A stretch of 64,000 bases of DNA from Alteribacillus persepolensis (GCF_900099605.1 NZ_FNDK01000006.1:1-64000), one strand, 5' to 3'. Counted from the stretch's first letter, positions 27,780-38,097 are shown. Made by a program: numbers and translations. Notes: generated by a model not told the origin, from the letters alone.

Positions 27780-28370
27780 ATGAAAGAAGAAAACCAATTC
27801 ATGGATCAAGAAGCTGAAGTAAAAGACAATACTGAAGCAGATGAATTAGAGGAAACCGCACAAGAAGAAACAGCGGCAGAAGACGATGAACAAGTCGATG
27901 GAAAGAATGTGAGCGAGGAGCAAGAAGAAATTGAAAAGCTCAAACAAGAAGTGGAAGAATGGAAAAATCGCTCATTACGGGCTCAAGCCGATCTTGACAA
28001 TGTTCGCCGCCGCACAAAAGAAGAAAAAGAAAAAGCTGCAAAATATCGAGCCCAAGATTTAATAGAGTCACTTCTTCCTGTGTTAGATAATTTTGAGCGT
28101 GCTATTAGTGTTAAGCCGGAAACAGAGGAAGCAGTTTCTTTGCATGAAGGAGTAAATATGGTGTATACACAGCTCTTTGAGGCTGTACAAAAAGAAGGGC
28201 TGGAAGTGATTGAAACAGAAGGCCAGGTATTTGACCCTGAAAAGCACCAGGCTGTCATGCAAGTCGAAGAAGAAGGGTTTGACTCTAATCAGATCGTGGA
28301 AGAATTACAAAAGGGCTATCAACTAAAAGATAAAGTGATTAGACCAGCTATGGTAAAGGTGAATGCATAA
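27780..28370 (+). CDS. grpE: Nucleotide exchange factor GrpE
   Basis: A 196-residue DnaK co-chaperone that promotes ADP release. An acidic N-terminal region (~60 residues, many E and D) leads into a long coiled coil ([34 protein letters not shown]) and the C-terminal beta domain ([11 protein letters not shown] ... VIRPAMVKV). The ATG at 27780 lies eight bases after GGAGG. About 150 bases separate it from hrcA, including a GC-rich dyad near 27645 without a T-run. Confidence 0.96.
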   Translation: MKEENQFMDQEAEVKDNTEADELEETAQEETAAEDDEQVDGKNVSEEQEEIEKLKQEVEEWKNRSLRAQADLDNVRRRTKEEKEKAAKYRAQDLIESLLPVLDNFERAISVKPETEEAVSLHEGVNMVYTQLFEAVQKEGLEVIETEGQVFDPEKHQAVMQVEEEGFDSNQIVEELQKGYQLKDKVIRPAMVKVNA

Positions 28371-28406
28371 CTACATAGTTGAATATAATAGGAGGCTGAC
28401 AAGACA

Positions 28407-30248
28407 ATGAGCAGAGTTATTGGTATCGACCTTGGAACAACAAATTCTTGTGTAGCAGTAATGGAAGGTGGGGAAGCACAGGTTATTCCAAATCCTGAAG
28501 GCAATAGAACCACACCTTCCGTTGTAGCGTTTAAAGATGGCGAACGCCAAGTAGGGGAAGTAGCGAAGCGTCAATCTATCACAAACCCAAATACTGTACA
28601 ATCCATCAAGCGTTACATGGGAACTGACCATAAAGTAGAAATTGAAGGAAAAGAATATACACCGCAAGAAATTTCCGCAATCATTCTGCAAAAGCTAAAA
28701 AGCGATGCAGAAAGTTACTTAGGAGAAGACGTTTCTAAAGCTGTCATTACTGTGCCTGCTTATTTTAATGACTCCCAACGCCAAGCAACCAAAGATGCTG
28801 GGAAAATTGCAGGTCTAGAAGTCGAGCGTATCGTCAATGAGCCAACTGCTGCCTCTCTTGCATACGGCTTGGATAAAGAGGATGACCAAACAATCTTAGT
28901 CTATGACCTTGGCGGTGGAACATTTGACGTATCTATCCTTGAGCTTGGAGATGGATTTTTTGAAGTGAAATCAACTTCTGGTGACAACGAGCTAGGTGGG
29001 GACGATTTTGACCAAGTCATCATCGATCATCTTGTATCTGAATTCAAAAAAGAAAACGGCATCGACTTATCTCAAGATAATATGGCAATACAGCGTTTGA
29101 AAGATGCAGCGGAGAAAGCGAAAAAAGATCTTTCTGGTGTAGCGCAAACACAAATTTCCCTGCCATTTATTACAGCGGACTCCAGTGGTCCAAAACACCT
29201 TGAGCTGACGTTGACACGAGCTAAATTTGATGAGTTGTCTGCTCATCTGGTAGAGAAAACAATGCAGCCAACACGCCGTGCGTTGCAAGATGCCAGCTTA
29301 AGTGCGAGTGAAATTGATAAAGTTATCCTCGTTGGTGGTTCGACTCGTATCCCAGCTGTGCAAGAAGCAATTAAAAAATTAACCGGAAAAGATCCGCATA
29401 AAGGGGTAAACCCTGATGAGGTTGTAGCACTTGGTGCAGCGGTTCAAGCAGGTGTACTTTCCGGTGATGTAAAAGATGTTGTTCTTCTTGACGTTACCCC
29501 GCTTTCCCTTGGTATTGAAACAATGGGCGGTGTAACAACGAAGCTAATTGAGCGTAATACAACAATCCCAACAAGTAAATCACAAGTGTTCTCAACCGCA
29601 GCGGATAATCAGCCGTCAGTGGATATTCATGTACTTCAAGGGGAGCGCGAGATGGCAGCTGATAATAAGACATTGGGCCGTTTCCAATTGACAGATATTC
29701 CACCAGCTCCACGCGGTGTACCGCAAATTGAAGTAACATTTGATATTGATGCGAACGGTATTGTAAATGTACGTGCTAAAGACTTAGGAACAAACAAAGA
29801 GCAATCTATTACGATTACTTCTTCTTCTGGTCTTTCTGAAGAAGAGATTGACCAAATGGTAAAAGATGCAGAAGAAAATGCTGAAGAAGATAAAAAGCGT
29901 AAAGAAGCAGTGGAAGTGCGCAATGAAGCAGACCAACTTGTCTTTACAACCGAAAAAACGCTGGAAGATCTTGGTGACAGTGTGGACCAAGCCGAAAAGG
30001 ATAAAGCCGAAGAAGCGAAAAGTAAAGTAAAAGAAGCGTTAGAAGGCGACGACATTGAAGCTATCAGAACGGCAAAAGATGAACTGCAAGAAATCGTCCA
30101 GCAATTGTCTACGAAGTTGTATGAGCAGGCTGCGCAGCAAGCACAGCAAGCACAAGGCGCTGCAGATGGCAACGCACAAGGCAGTGCGAACGACGACGTT
30201 GTGGATGCAGATTATGAAGAAGTGGAAGATGACGAGAAAAAAGATTAA
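28407..30248 (+). CDS. dnaK: Molecular chaperone DnaK (Hsp70)
   Basis: A 613-residue Hsp70. The N-terminal ATPase begins [18 protein letters not shown]; further motifs are [29 protein letters not shown] and [11 protein letters not shown]. The substrate domain contains [14 protein letters not shown], and the acidic tail ends in [10 protein letters not shown]. It binds exposed hydrophobic segments in an ATP cycle driven by DnaJ and GrpE. Confidence 0.98.
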   Translation: MSRVIGIDLGTTNSCVAVMEGGEAQVIPNPEGNRTTPSVVAFKDGERQVGEVAKRQSITNPNTVQSIKRYMGTDHKVEIEGKEYTPQEISAIILQKLKSDAESYLGEDVSKAVITVPAYFNDSQRQATKDAGKIAGLEVERIVNEPTAASLAYGLDKEDDQTILVYDLGGGTFDVSILELGDGFFEVKSTSGDNELGGDDFDQVIIDHLVSEFKKENGIDLSQDNMAIQRLKDAAEKAKKDLSGVAQTQISLPFITADSSGPKHLELTLTRAKFDELSAHLVEKTMQPTRRALQDASLSASEIDKVILVGGSTRIPAVQEAIKKLTGKDPHKGVNPDEVVALGAAVQAGVLSGDVKDVVLLDVTPLSLGIETMGGVTTKLIERNTTIPTSKSQVFSTAADNQPSVDIHVLQGEREMAADNKTLGRFQLTDIPPAPRGVPQIEVTFDIDANGIVNVRAKDLGTNKEQSITITSSSGLSEEEIDQMVKDAEENAEEDKKRKEAVEVRNEADQLVFTTEKTLEDLGDSVDQAEKDKAEEAKSKVKEALEGDDIEAIRTAKDELQEIVQQLSTKLYEQAAQQAQQAQGAADGNAQGSANDDVVDADYEEVEDDEKKD

Positions 30249-30353
30249 TATAGTTGATGTGTTTGGGGAGAACCTTCTTCGATAAACTTACCGTCTCTCC
30301 CCCCCTGTTAAGGGACTTACAGGAAATATAGGAATAGAATAACATGTGTCGGT

Positions 30354-30421
30354 AAAAGGGGCTGTCCCAATGGAAAGTAAGTTGTGCTACATTCCGGGTC
30401 AGCTCCTTTTTGCCATGTGCG
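30354..30421 (+). terminator. Intrinsic terminator between dnaK and dnaJ
   Basis: AAAAGGGGCTGTCCC (30354-30368) pairs, with one mismatch and one G-T pair, with GGGTCAGCTCCTTTT (30406-30420), and T follows. An additional GGGGAGA/TCTCCCC dyad without a T-run lies at 30265-30302. The 327-base gap otherwise shows no supported gene; a 64-codon frame at 30346 crosses the hairpin and is not credible. Confidence 0.7.
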
Positions 30422-30575
30422 CGTCATCAACAGCAAAAAGCAGGGACGGGTTTAGAAACAGACAAAAGAGAGAACAGACTGAAATAAACGGCGGTTATTT
30501 CTTGCGTGCAGTTGCTGAACGCTCATTTAGAATGATATGATAATCGTTATGGATAAGGGAACGGGAGTGAAGAAA

Positions 30576-31697
30576 ATGAGTAAACGTGATTATTATGAGA
30601 TATTAGGGGTAGATGAAAATGCTTCTACCGATGAAATAAAGAAAGCCTATAGAAAACTAGCGCGGAAGTATCACCCTGATGTCAACAAAGAGGAAGGCGC
30701 CGAAGAGAAGTTTAAAGAAGTAAAAGATGCGTATGATACATTAAGCGACCCGCAGAAAAAGGCTAATTATGACAGATTTGGACACGCTGATCCAAACCAA
30801 GGTGGATTTGGCGGTGCTGGAGGCGCCGGTGATTTCGGTGGATTTGGTGATATTTTTGATATGTTCTTTGGAGGCGGCGCAAGAAGAGACCCTAATGCCC
30901 CGCGTCAAGGCTCGGATTTGCAGTACACCATGACAATTACGTTTAAAGAAGCTGCTTTTGGAAAAGAAACGGAAATCAACATTCCTAGAGAAGAAACATG
31001 CGGAACGTGTCACGGTAATGGTGCAAAGCCTGGCACAACTCCTGAAACATGCAGTAAATGTGGAGGCGCTGGACAGTTAAATATTGAACAAAACACACCA
31101 TTTGGACGTGTTGTTAACCGGCGTGTGTGTGATCGCTGCCAAGGTACTGGCCAAATGGTCAAAGAACGGTGCAGCACTTGTGGCGGAGATGGCAAAGTCC
31201 GCAAAAATAAAAAAATCAGCATTAAAGTACCTGCTGGTGTGGATTATGGCCAGCAAATCCGTGTTGCAGGCCAAGGAGAGCCTGGTGTAAACGGCGGCCC
31301 ACATGGTGATTTGTATGTTGTCTTTAATGTGAAGTCGCATGAGTTCTTTGAACGCGATGGTGATGATGTATATTGTGAAATGCCAATTACTTTTGCACAG
31401 GCAGCGTTAGGAGATGAAATTGAGGTTCCGACGCTTCGCGGTAAAGTGAAACTAAAGATACCGGCAGGTACACAGACAGAAACAAGTTTCCGTTTACGTG
31501 GAAAAGGTATTCCTAATGTTCATGGCCGGGGGCAGGGAGATCAACATGTAAAAGTGCGTATCATTACGCCGAAGACATTAAGTGAGAGACAAAAAGAGCT
31601 TATCCGGGAATTTGCTGAGCTAAGCGGCGATGAACAAGTGGACGAACAAAGTCATAATTTCTTTGATAAAGTAAAACGGGCTTTTAAGGGAGAATAA
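30576..31697 (+). CDS. dnaJ: Chaperone protein DnaJ (Hsp40)
   Basis: A 373-residue type I Hsp40. J domain at residues 1-70 with the HPD tripeptide (YHPDVN), a glycine/phenylalanine-rich stretch, four zinc motifs ([32 protein letters not shown]) and the C-terminal substrate-binding domain. It delivers clients to DnaK and stimulates its ATPase. The ATG at 30576 begins [12 protein letters not shown]; the frame is open 13 codons upstream. Confidence 0.97.
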   Translation: MSKRDYYEILGVDENASTDEIKKAYRKLARKYHPDVNKEEGAEEKFKEVKDAYDTLSDPQKKANYDRFGHADPNQGGFGGAGGAGDFGGFGDIFDMFFGGGARRDPNAPRQGSDLQYTMTITFKEAAFGKETEINIPREETCGTCHGNGAKPGTTPETCSKCGGAGQLNIEQNTPFGRVVNRRVCDRCQGTGQMVKERCSTCGGDGKVRKNKKISIKVPAGVDYGQQIRVAGQGEPGVNGGPHGDLYVVFNVKSHEFFERDGDDVYCEMPITFAQAALGDEIEVPTLRGKVKLKIPAGTQTETSFRLRGKGIPNVHGRGQGDQHVKVRIITPKTLSERQKELIREFAELSGDEQVDEQSHNFFDKVKRAFKGE

Positions 31698-31795
31698 TCA
31701 GCTTGTTGTGGCAAGGCGCATAAGCAGTGTCCTCTTTCTATCTGTAGGTGCGGCCAAAGAGACTTACGTATTTTTTGAATAGAGCAGGTGAAAAC

Positions 31796-32734
31796 GTGAA
31801 GTGGATGGAGTTTAGTGTGCATACAGCACAGGAAGCAGTGGAACCAATATCAAACATTTTGCATGAATCCGGGGCGAGTGGTGTAGTGATTGAAGACTCC
31901 AATGACCTTGTAAGAGAGTGGAATGGAGCCGAAGACGAAATTTTTGAGCTTTCTCAAGAAGATTATCCGGACGACGGGGTACTAGTAAAAGCGTATTTTC
32001 CGTTGAACAGCTTTTTAAAAGAAACAGTAGAGGAAGTAAAACAGTCCATAAATGATTTGCTTCAACATAATATTGATGTCGGCCGAAATGAAGTGACGTT
32101 AACAGAAGTTCACGAAGAAGATTGGGCACAAGCTTGGAAAAAGTACTATAAGCCGGTGAAAGTGTCCAACTTTATAACGATTGCTCCCAGTTGGGAGAAT
32201 TATCAAGCCGCTGCAGATGATGAGCTTGTGATTGAACTGGATCCGGGTATGGCATTTGGAACGGGCACACATCCGTCCACTGTTCTATGTCTGCAGTTGT
32301 TGGAAAAACTCATAAAAGGCGGCGAGTATGTTATAGACGTTGGAACAGGCTCTGGAATTTTGGCAATTGCAGCTGCAAAACTTGGAGCAAAAAAAGTGGA
32401 GGCTCTTGATGTGGATGAAACAGCTGTGGAAAGTGCACGTTCTAATTCCTCCTATAATCATACGGAAGCGGCGGTAACAGTCAGACAAAACAACCTGCTG
32501 GAAAATACTAAAATGAAAGCTGATGTGATTGCCGCTAATATTTTAGCTGATATTATTCTTCGTATGGTCGATGAAGCTTATGAGCGCTTAAATACGAATG
32601 GCTGCTTTATTACCTCTGGGATTATTGCAAGTAAAAAAGATGAAGTAAAAAAGGCATTGCTGCAGAGCGGTTTTGCCATTGTGGAAGAGCAGATGATTGA
32701 TGATTGGGTGGCTTTGGTCGCACAAAAAAAATAA
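31796..32734 (+). CDS. prmA: Ribosomal protein L11 methyltransferase PrmA
   Basis: A 312-residue enzyme that methylates L11 using SAM. N-terminal substrate-recognition domain, then the Rossmann core with GTGTHPSTVLCL and DVGTGSGILAIAAAKLGAKKVEALDVD; ANILADII is the NxxA-type active-site motif. The GTG at 31796, preceded by GCAGGTG, gives the family length; the ATG at 31748 would add an unrelated N-terminus. Confidence 0.95.
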   Translation: MKWMEFSVHTAQEAVEPISNILHESGASGVVIEDSNDLVREWNGAEDEIFELSQEDYPDDGVLVKAYFPLNSFLKETVEEVKQSINDLLQHNIDVGRNEVTLTEVHEEDWAQAWKKYYKPVKVSNFITIAPSWENYQAAADDELVIELDPGMAFGTGTHPSTVLCLQLLEKLIKGGEYVIDVGTGSGILAIAAAKLGAKKVEALDVDETAVESARSNSSYNHTEAAVTVRQNNLLENTKMKADVIAANILADIILRMVDEAYERLNTNGCFITSGIIASKKDEVKKALLQSGFAIVEEQMIDDWVALVAQKK

Positions 32735-32756
32735 AACCTTGCTGGAGTGGCTTGGG

Positions 32757-33503
32757 ATGCAAAGATATTTTGTAGAACCGGAAAATATAACAGATTCTTA
32801 CGTGCTGGTGACAGGTGAAGATGTAAAGCATATGACAAAGGTTATGAGAATGGAAACGGGCTCTCACATTATCTGTTTGGATAACCAAGGGAAACAAGTG
32901 CTGTGCCAGATTAGTGAAATGACACAGAATGAAGTGCAAGCAGACATTCTAGAAACCCTGGACAATTATAATGAACTGCCCGTTTCGGTGGCGGTCGCAC
33001 AAAGTTTAATTAAAGGAGATAAACTCGACCTTGTCATTCAAAAAGGTACAGAATTTGGGGCTGCAGCCTTTTATCTCTTTGCAGCAGATCGTTCTGTGGT
33101 AAAATGGGATGGCAAAAAAGTTCAAAAGAAAGTAGATCGCTTAAAAAAGATAGCAAAAGAAGCAGCAGAACAGTCAGGACGGCTGTATATTCCTTCTATT
33201 TATTATGTTCCTTCTTGGAAAGAAGTGTTACAGCAGACTAAAAATTATAGTACCAGTGTGCTGTTTTATGAAGAAGATGCAAAAACACAAAGCCACGGCG
33301 GTTTAAAAGATGTGCTGCAATCTTCGCCTGAGTCTATTATGGCGGTGATTGGCCCTGAAGGCGGCGTGAGCGAAAAGGAAGTAAATGATTTAAAAAGGGA
33401 AGGCATAAAAAATATTAGCTTAGGTCCGAGAATCTTACGAAGTGAATCTGCTTCGCTTTACTTTCTCGCTTGCTTATCTTATCAATTTGAATTATTGAGG
33501 TGA
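32757..33503 (+). CDS. rsmE: 16S rRNA (uracil-1498-N3)-methyltransferase RsmE
   Basis: A 248-residue SPOUT methyltransferase. N-terminal PUA-like domain (MQRYFVEPENI ... HMTKVMRMETG) and knotted C-terminal domain with IGPEGGVSEKEV and LGPRILRSESA binding SAM. The ATG at 32757 has GGAG nine bases upstream. It overlaps mtaB's upstream region; the order prmA-rsmE-mtaB is conserved. Confidence 0.95.
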   Translation: MQRYFVEPENITDSYVLVTGEDVKHMTKVMRMETGSHIICLDNQGKQVLCQISEMTQNEVQADILETLDNYNELPVSVAVAQSLIKGDKLDLVIQKGTEFGAAAFYLFAADRSVVKWDGKKVQKKVDRLKKIAKEAAEQSGRLYIPSIYYVPSWKEVLQQTKNYSTSVLFYEEDAKTQSHGGLKDVLQSSPESIMAVIGPEGGVSEKEVNDLKREGIKNISLGPRILRSESASLYFLACLSYQFELLR

Positions 33504-33508
33504 ATGTT

Positions 33509-34843
33509 ATGGCAACAGTTGCTTTCCATACACTTGGCTGTAAAGTGAACCACTATGAAACGGAAGCAATTTGGCAGCTTTTTGAAAAAGAAGGCTACGA
33601 AAAAACCGACTTTAACAAACGGGCAGATGTTTATGTTATCAATACGTGTACCGTCACGAACACTGGTGATAAGAAAAGCCGTCAAGTGATTCGAAGAGCC
33701 GTGCGGAAAAATCCAGATGCTGTTGTTTGTGTGACGGGGTGTTATGCACAAACTTCTCCTGCAGAAATTATGGACATACCAGGTGTTGATGTTGTTGTCG
33801 GAACACAGGACCGCTCTAAGATGATTGGGTACATTGAACAATTTCAAAAAGAGCGCACACCTATTAATGGTGTGAAAAACATTATGAAAACGCGTGTTTA
33901 TGAAGAATTAGATGTGCCTCACTTCACAGATCGAACCAGGGCTTCTCTAAAAATTCAAGAAGGGTGCAACAATTTCTGTACATTTTGTATTATTCCGTGG
34001 GCGCGCGGGCTTTTACGTTCGAGAAATCCAGAGGATGTACTGGCACAAGCAAGGCAGCTCGTGGACGCTGGTTATAAAGAAATTGTTCTGACCGGTATTC
34101 ATACAGGCGGATATGGCGAGGATATGAAAGGCTACAGTTTAGCTGATTTATTAGTGGAACTAGAGAACGTAGAAGGTTTAAAACGTATCCGCATTTCGTC
34201 GATTGAAGCAAGCCAGATAACTGATGAAGTCATTGATGTTATCGATAAGTCCAAAAAAATTGTAAACCACCTTCATATCCCGCTGCAATCAGGATCAAAC
34301 ACTGTGTTAAAGCGGATGAGAAGGAAATATACGACTGAGTTTTTTGCAAAGCGTGTGCAAAAACTAAAAGAAGCTCTTCCTGGTTTAGCTGTGACGTCTG
34401 ATGTTATTGTTGGATTTCCTGGTGAGACGGAAGAAGAGTTCCAAGAAACCTACCGTTTTATTGCAGAAAATAAATTTTCCGAATTACACGTATTCCCTTA
34501 TTCAAAGCGGACGGGTACACCGGCAGCGCGCATGGATAACCAAGTAAGTGATGACGTCAAGCAAGAACGTGTGCACCGCTTAATAGAGCTTTCCAACCAG
34601 CTGGCAAAAGAATATGCTTCTCATTATGAAGGAAGTGTTTTAGACGTTATTCCGGAAGAAAAAGATAAGGACTCCGGTTTATTAACAGGATACACATCCA
34701 ACTACATGAAGGTTCAATTTGCAGGAACAGAAGACATGATAGGAAAAATTATAAAGGTAAAAGTAGCGGAACCTGGGTATCCGTATAGCCGAGGGGAATT
34801 TGTTCGAGTGGCAGATGACCACGAAGAAATGTTACTAGCCTAA
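33509..34843 (+). CDS. mtaB: tRNA t6A37 methylthiotransferase MtaB
   Basis: A 444-residue radical SAM enzyme that converts t6A to ms2t6A at position 37 of ANN-decoding tRNAs. N-terminal cluster cysteines occur in TLGCKVNHYE, NTCTVTN and GCYAQ; the radical SAM motif is CNNFCTFCIIPWARG; a TRAM domain ends the protein. Start at 33509 with GAGGTG seven bases upstream. Confidence 0.95.
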   Translation: MATVAFHTLGCKVNHYETEAIWQLFEKEGYEKTDFNKRADVYVINTCTVTNTGDKKSRQVIRRAVRKNPDAVVCVTGCYAQTSPAEIMDIPGVDVVVGTQDRSKMIGYIEQFQKERTPINGVKNIMKTRVYEELDVPHFTDRTRASLKIQEGCNNFCTFCIIPWARGLLRSRNPEDVLAQARQLVDAGYKEIVLTGIHTGGYGEDMKGYSLADLLVELENVEGLKRIRISSIEASQITDEVIDVIDKSKKIVNHLHIPLQSGSNTVLKRMRRKYTTEFFAKRVQKLKEALPGLAVTSDVIVGFPGETEEEFQETYRFIAENKFSELHVFPYSKRTGTPAARMDNQVSDDVKQERVHRLIELSNQLAKEYASHYEGSVLDVIPEEKDKDSGLLTGYTSNYMKVQFAGTEDMIGKIIKVKVAEPGYPYSRGEFVRVADDHEEMLLA

Positions 34844-34870
34844 AATTTGTATAGAAAGGAATTTGCGCCC

Positions 34871-35536
34871 ATGGATGTAGCACGTTTCATTGATCACACA
34901 TTGCTAAAACCAGAGGCTACGGCTGAGCAGGTTGCTGCATTATCAAAAGAAGCAAAAGAGTTTGGATTTGCGTCTGTTTGTATCCAACCTTCGATGGTAG
35001 AAGCTGCATATGAGATATTACACGACTCAGATGTAAAAGTATGCACAGTGATAGGATTTCCTTTAGGCGCTACATTGCCTGAAGTCAAAGCTTTTGAAAC
35101 GAAAGCCGTCATTGAAAATGGCGCCAGGGAAGTAGATATGGTGATTAATATCGGAGCCTTGAAAAGCGGTGATGACAAGCTCGTAAAATCGGATATAGAA
35201 GCGGTGGCAGAAGCTGCAAAAGATAAAGCGCTTGTAAAAGTGATTATTGAAACAGCACTGCTGACAGATGAAGAAAAACAAAGGGCATGTCGTATCGCAG
35301 TAGAGGCAGGCGCAGATTTTGTAAAAACATCCACAGGATTTGCTGGCGGCGGAGCAGCAGTGGAAGACGTCCAATTAATGAAACAAACAGTTGGTGACAA
35401 AGCAAAAGTGAAAGCCAGCGGCGGTGTGCGCGATAAAGAGACAGCTTTGAAAATGATAGAGGCGGGCGCAGAGCGTATTGGTACGAGCTCCGGCACGTCC
35501 ATTGCTGCAGGCGAAACCGGGAGCAGCGAATATTAA
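34871..35536 (+). CDS. deoC: Deoxyribose-phosphate aldolase
   Basis: A 221-residue TIM-barrel aldolase that splits 2-deoxyribose-5-phosphate to glyceraldehyde-3-phosphate and acetaldehyde. The Schiff-base lysine is K152 in [33 protein letters not shown] and KASGGVRD are conserved. Start at 34871 behind AAAGGA. In B. subtilis deoC sits with nucleoside genes elsewhere, so its place before rpsU is a lineage difference. Confidence 0.95.
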   Translation: MDVARFIDHTLLKPEATAEQVAALSKEAKEFGFASVCIQPSMVEAAYEILHDSDVKVCTVIGFPLGATLPEVKAFETKAVIENGAREVDMVINIGALKSGDDKLVKSDIEAVAEAAKDKALVKVIIETALLTDEEKQRACRIAVEAGADFVKTSTGFAGGGAAVEDVQLMKQTVGDKAKVKASGGVRDKETALKMIEAGAERIGTSSGTSIAAGETGSSEY

Positions 35537-35732
35537 ATAAAACAGGGAAAACATAAGTGATTTATTGATTTTTTGCCGGTTTTGTTTTATACTTTGATAA
35601 AATGGCCAATATGTCTTAAAGCATACACCTTTTGTCGTTATGCCTCCAGTATGATTAAATAAGCGTGATTCACTTATGCTGGTATGGAGATAGACGTTTG
35701 GCTGTACTGGTTGTTCGGAGGGAGGGAATCAT

Positions 35733-35906
35733 ATGGCTGAGACCCGTGTTCGTAAGAACGAAAACATTGACGCCGCTCTTCGCCGTTTTAAGCGTTCGCT
35801 TTCCAAAGAAGGAACGCTCCAAGAAGTTCGTAAGCGCAAGCATTACGAAAAGCCGAGCGTAAAGCGTAAGAAGAAGTCAGAAGCGGCACGTAAACGAAAA
35901 TTCTAA
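35733..35906 (+). CDS. rpsU: 30S ribosomal protein S21
   Basis: A 57-residue, very basic protein of the 30S subunit. [22 protein letters not shown] and the lysine/arginine-rich end ([25 protein letters not shown]) are diagnostic. GGAGGGAGGG precedes the ATG. A longer overlapping frame at 35665-35862 is a shadow of this gene. Confidence 0.97.
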   Translation: MAETRVRKNENIDAALRRFKRSLSKEGTLQEVRKRKHYEKPSVKRKKKSEAARKRKF

Positions 35907-35923
35907 GAGAGGATGCTTGTACA

Positions 35924-36370
35924 CTGGAACTCATCGATCGTTTAAATGAAGATATGAAAAGTGCTCTGAAGGCTAGAGATAAGAAGCGGCTTTCTGTAAT
36001 TCGCGGAGTTAAATCTTCCCTTCAAAATGAGTCCATTCAAAAAGGACGTTCATTGAATGAAGAAGAAGCAGTACATGTACTTCATCGTGAACAAAAGCAG
36101 AGGAAGGATTCCCTCCATGAGTTTAAGAAAGCTGGCCGGGAGGACTTGAAGAATGAGGTGGAAGAGGAATTACGTATTCTCTCTGAATATTTACCGGAAC
36201 AGCTCGCGCAAGACGAATTGGAGACGTTAGTAAAACAAACGATTCAAGAAGTTGGAGCATCTTCAAAAAGCGATATGGGAAAAGTGATGTCTGCTTTAAT
36301 GCCAAAAGTAAAAGGTAAAGCAGATGGAGCACAAGTGAACCAACTTGTAAAAAAGCATTTATCTTCTTAA
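35924..36370 (+). CDS. yqeY: GatB/YqeY domain protein YqeY
   Basis: A ~148-residue helical protein related to the tail domain of the amidotransferase subunit GatB, suggesting tRNA binding; function not proven. [28 protein letters not shown] and [21 protein letters not shown] are the landmarks. The first ATG (35954) would lose the conserved segment [13 protein letters not shown] at 35924, ten bases after GAGAGGA, restores it, so I place the start there with modest certainty. Confidence 0.85.
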   Translation: MELIDRLNEDMKSALKARDKKRLSVIRGVKSSLQNESIQKGRSLNEEEAVHVLHREQKQRKDSLHEFKKAGREDLKNEVEEELRILSEYLPEQLAQDELETLVKQTIQEVGASSKSDMGKVMSALMPKVKGKADGAQVNQLVKKHLSS

Positions 36371-36374
36371 AATG

Positions 36375-36407
36375 AAGAGCATCTCCTGAGTTGAGATGCT
36401 CTTTTTA
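36375..36407 (+). terminator. Terminator after yqeY
   Basis: AGAGCATCTC/GAGATGCTCT, 10 bp, 7-base loop, then TTTTT. Confidence 0.9.
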
Positions 36408-36422
36408 ATAGGCAGGAGAGGT

Positions 36423-36503
36423 ATGAATATTTTGTACATTTTTGTTTTTCTCTTTTTTATTCAGCCATTTACGCCCTTAAGCGTACTGGCTTGTCCTTTG
36501 TAA
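36423..36503 (+). CDS. Possible 26-residue lipoprotein-signal peptide
   Basis: An ATG behind AGGAGAGG opens a 26-codon frame: a strongly hydrophobic helix followed by PLSVLAC, a good lipobox (VLAC), then only PL before the stop. It looks like a lipoprotein signal sequence with almost no mature protein. It could be a decayed gene or a source of a small signal-peptide fragment. It lies between the yqeY terminator and the sigma-W promoter. Confidence 0.25.
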   Translation: MNILYIFVFLFFIQPFTPLSVLACPL

Positions 36504-36610
36504 ATAAAGGAGGGGACATTTCTTAACTGTCTGATTGTTTTCTACGCTTCATTATCGTTTATGGCTGTGTCACTAGTATTTGTGAAAAATATAATTAACG
36601 AAAATAAACG

Positions 36611-36638
36611 TGAAACCAAGCTGGCGTTATTTCGTATA
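36611..36638 (+). promoter_or_regulatory. Sigma-W promoter of yqeZ-floA-yqfB
   Basis: TGAAAC (36611-36616), a 16-bp spacer and CGTATA (36633-36638) match the ECF sigma-W consensus exactly. The same operon is in the SigW envelope-stress regulon of B. subtilis. A ~105-nt leader follows. Confidence 0.85.
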
Positions 36639-36747
36639 TGAAGAAGAAGCCGTTCTAAGAGCAGCTGGGTGCCTTTTTGTCGTTTGATATACCCTTCGTA
36701 ATAAGAGACTATATACATATGAACGAAAAAGGAAACGAGGGTGTGCC

Positions 36748-38079
36748 ATGGGTAAACATCGTTTAAGAACAGCTTGGATATTATTATGGTTTTCAGTATT
36801 ATTTGTCAGCTTGCAGCCGGTGGTTTTATCTCAGTCACCACAGGAGCAAACTGTATATGTCGTTCCTGTAGAGCAGACAGTAGAGAGAGGATTGGAAGCA
36901 TTTCTTGAGCGCTCCGTAAATGAGGCTGAAAAGACAAATGCCGATCACATTATTTTTGAAATTGATACACCTGGCGGGGCTGTAGATGCAGCTGGGAATA
37001 TTGCTTCCATTATAACGAATGCCTCGGTGCCAACAACCGCGTTCGTGACAGAGGAAGCGATGTCTGCAGGGGCTTTTATTGCATTAAATGCGAATAAAAT
37101 TGCGATGGCTCCCGGAACGGAGATGGGAGCTGCCCAAGTAATAGATGGGTCTGGCAATGCAGCGGATGATAAAGCACAATCAGCCTGGATAGCAAATATG
37201 AAAAATGCAGCGGAACTAAATGAACGCAATCCTGTATATGCTATTGCGATGGCTGACCCTTCAATAGAATTGGAAGAGTACCGGGCTGGGGAGGGGAGTC
37301 TGCTATCATTGACAGCAAGCGAAGCAGTGGAAGTTGGCTATGCAGAATACGTTGTTGATGACAGGGAAGAACTGCTGCTGGAGCTGGGTTTAGAAGGTGC
37401 TGAAGTAGTGGAAGCAGACATCTCTCTAGCTGAGCATATTGCACGGTTTGTGACACATCCTGTGATTATCCCTATTCTTTTAAGTGTTGGCAGTTTAGGG
37501 TTGATTCTGGAATTATATTCACCAGGGTTTGGTATTCCAGGCATACTTGGGGCTTTGAGCTTATTCTTGTTTTTCTTTGGCCACGCCATTGCCGGGTTTG
37601 CAGGTTTGGAATCCATTGTTCTTTTTGTAGCAGGACTTATACTGCTAGCAATTGAAATCTTTGTCCCAGGTTTTGGAGTGTTTGGATTCCTGGGTATTGG
37701 CGCGATGATTGGCAGTATGATTCTAGCTTCTTTCTCTACGTTAAATATCGTCTTATCGATTTTAATTGCTGCGGTTGTTTCCATTGCTGCAGCAGCAATA
37801 CTGTTTAAGACGTTTGGAATGAGAGGTCCGATGAAACGTCTTGTCCTTGAAGACTCTGTTACGACAGATGAAGGATATATATCAAATGTCAGCCGAAAAG
37901 AACTTATAGGTAAAACAGGGATAACGTTGACACCTTTACGTCCATCTGGTTCTATTAATGTAGACGAAGAACGGCTTGATGTCGTAACGGAAGGAGGATA
38001 TGTTGATCAAGGAGAACAGGTCACCGTTGTCGATGTAGAAGGTTCACGAATTATTGTAAGGAAAGTGGAAGCAGATTAA
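36748..38079 (+). CDS. yqeZ: NfeD-family membrane serine protease (YqeZ, long form)
   Basis: A 443-residue protein. Signal peptide or first helix (~residues 8-28), then a ClpP-like domain with DTPGGAVDAAGNIA and EEAMSAGAFIAL holding the catalytic serine, then about five membrane helices and a C-terminal OB domain (LIGKTGITLTPLRPSGSINVDEERLDVVTEGGYVDQGEQVTVV). Members cleave stomatin-type partners; here the partner is floA next door. Expected in the response to membrane-active antibiotics through SigW. Confidence 0.92.
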   Translation: MGKHRLRTAWILLWFSVLFVSLQPVVLSQSPQEQTVYVVPVEQTVERGLEAFLERSVNEAEKTNADHIIFEIDTPGGAVDAAGNIASIITNASVPTTAFVTEEAMSAGAFIALNANKIAMAPGTEMGAAQVIDGSGNAADDKAQSAWIANMKNAAELNERNPVYAIAMADPSIELEEYRAGEGSLLSLTASEAVEVGYAEYVVDDREELLLELGLEGAEVVEADISLAEHIARFVTHPVIIPILLSVGSLGLILELYSPGFGIPGILGALSLFLFFFGHAIAGFAGLESIVLFVAGLILLAIEIFVPGFGVFGFLGIGAMIGSMILASFSTLNIVLSILIAAVVSIAAAAILFKTFGMRGPMKRLVLEDSVTTDEGYISNVSRKELIGKTGITLTPLRPSGSINVDEERLDVVTEGGYVDQGEQVTVVDVEGSRIIVRKVEAD

Positions 38080-38097
38080 GGGAGGAATGAAAAGAGT

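Noticed and set aside
30346-30540. 64-codon plus-strand frame between dnaK and dnaJ
   Set aside because: It runs through an intrinsic terminator, lacks a ribosome site and has no recognisable protein features.
35665-35862. 65-codon frame over rpsU
   Set aside because: Shadow frame; the S21 sequence in another frame is unmistakable.
36504-36641. Possible small membrane protein continuing in frame after 36503
   Set aside because: No proper start codon near the AAAGGAGGGG, and its end coincides with the sigma-W promoter.
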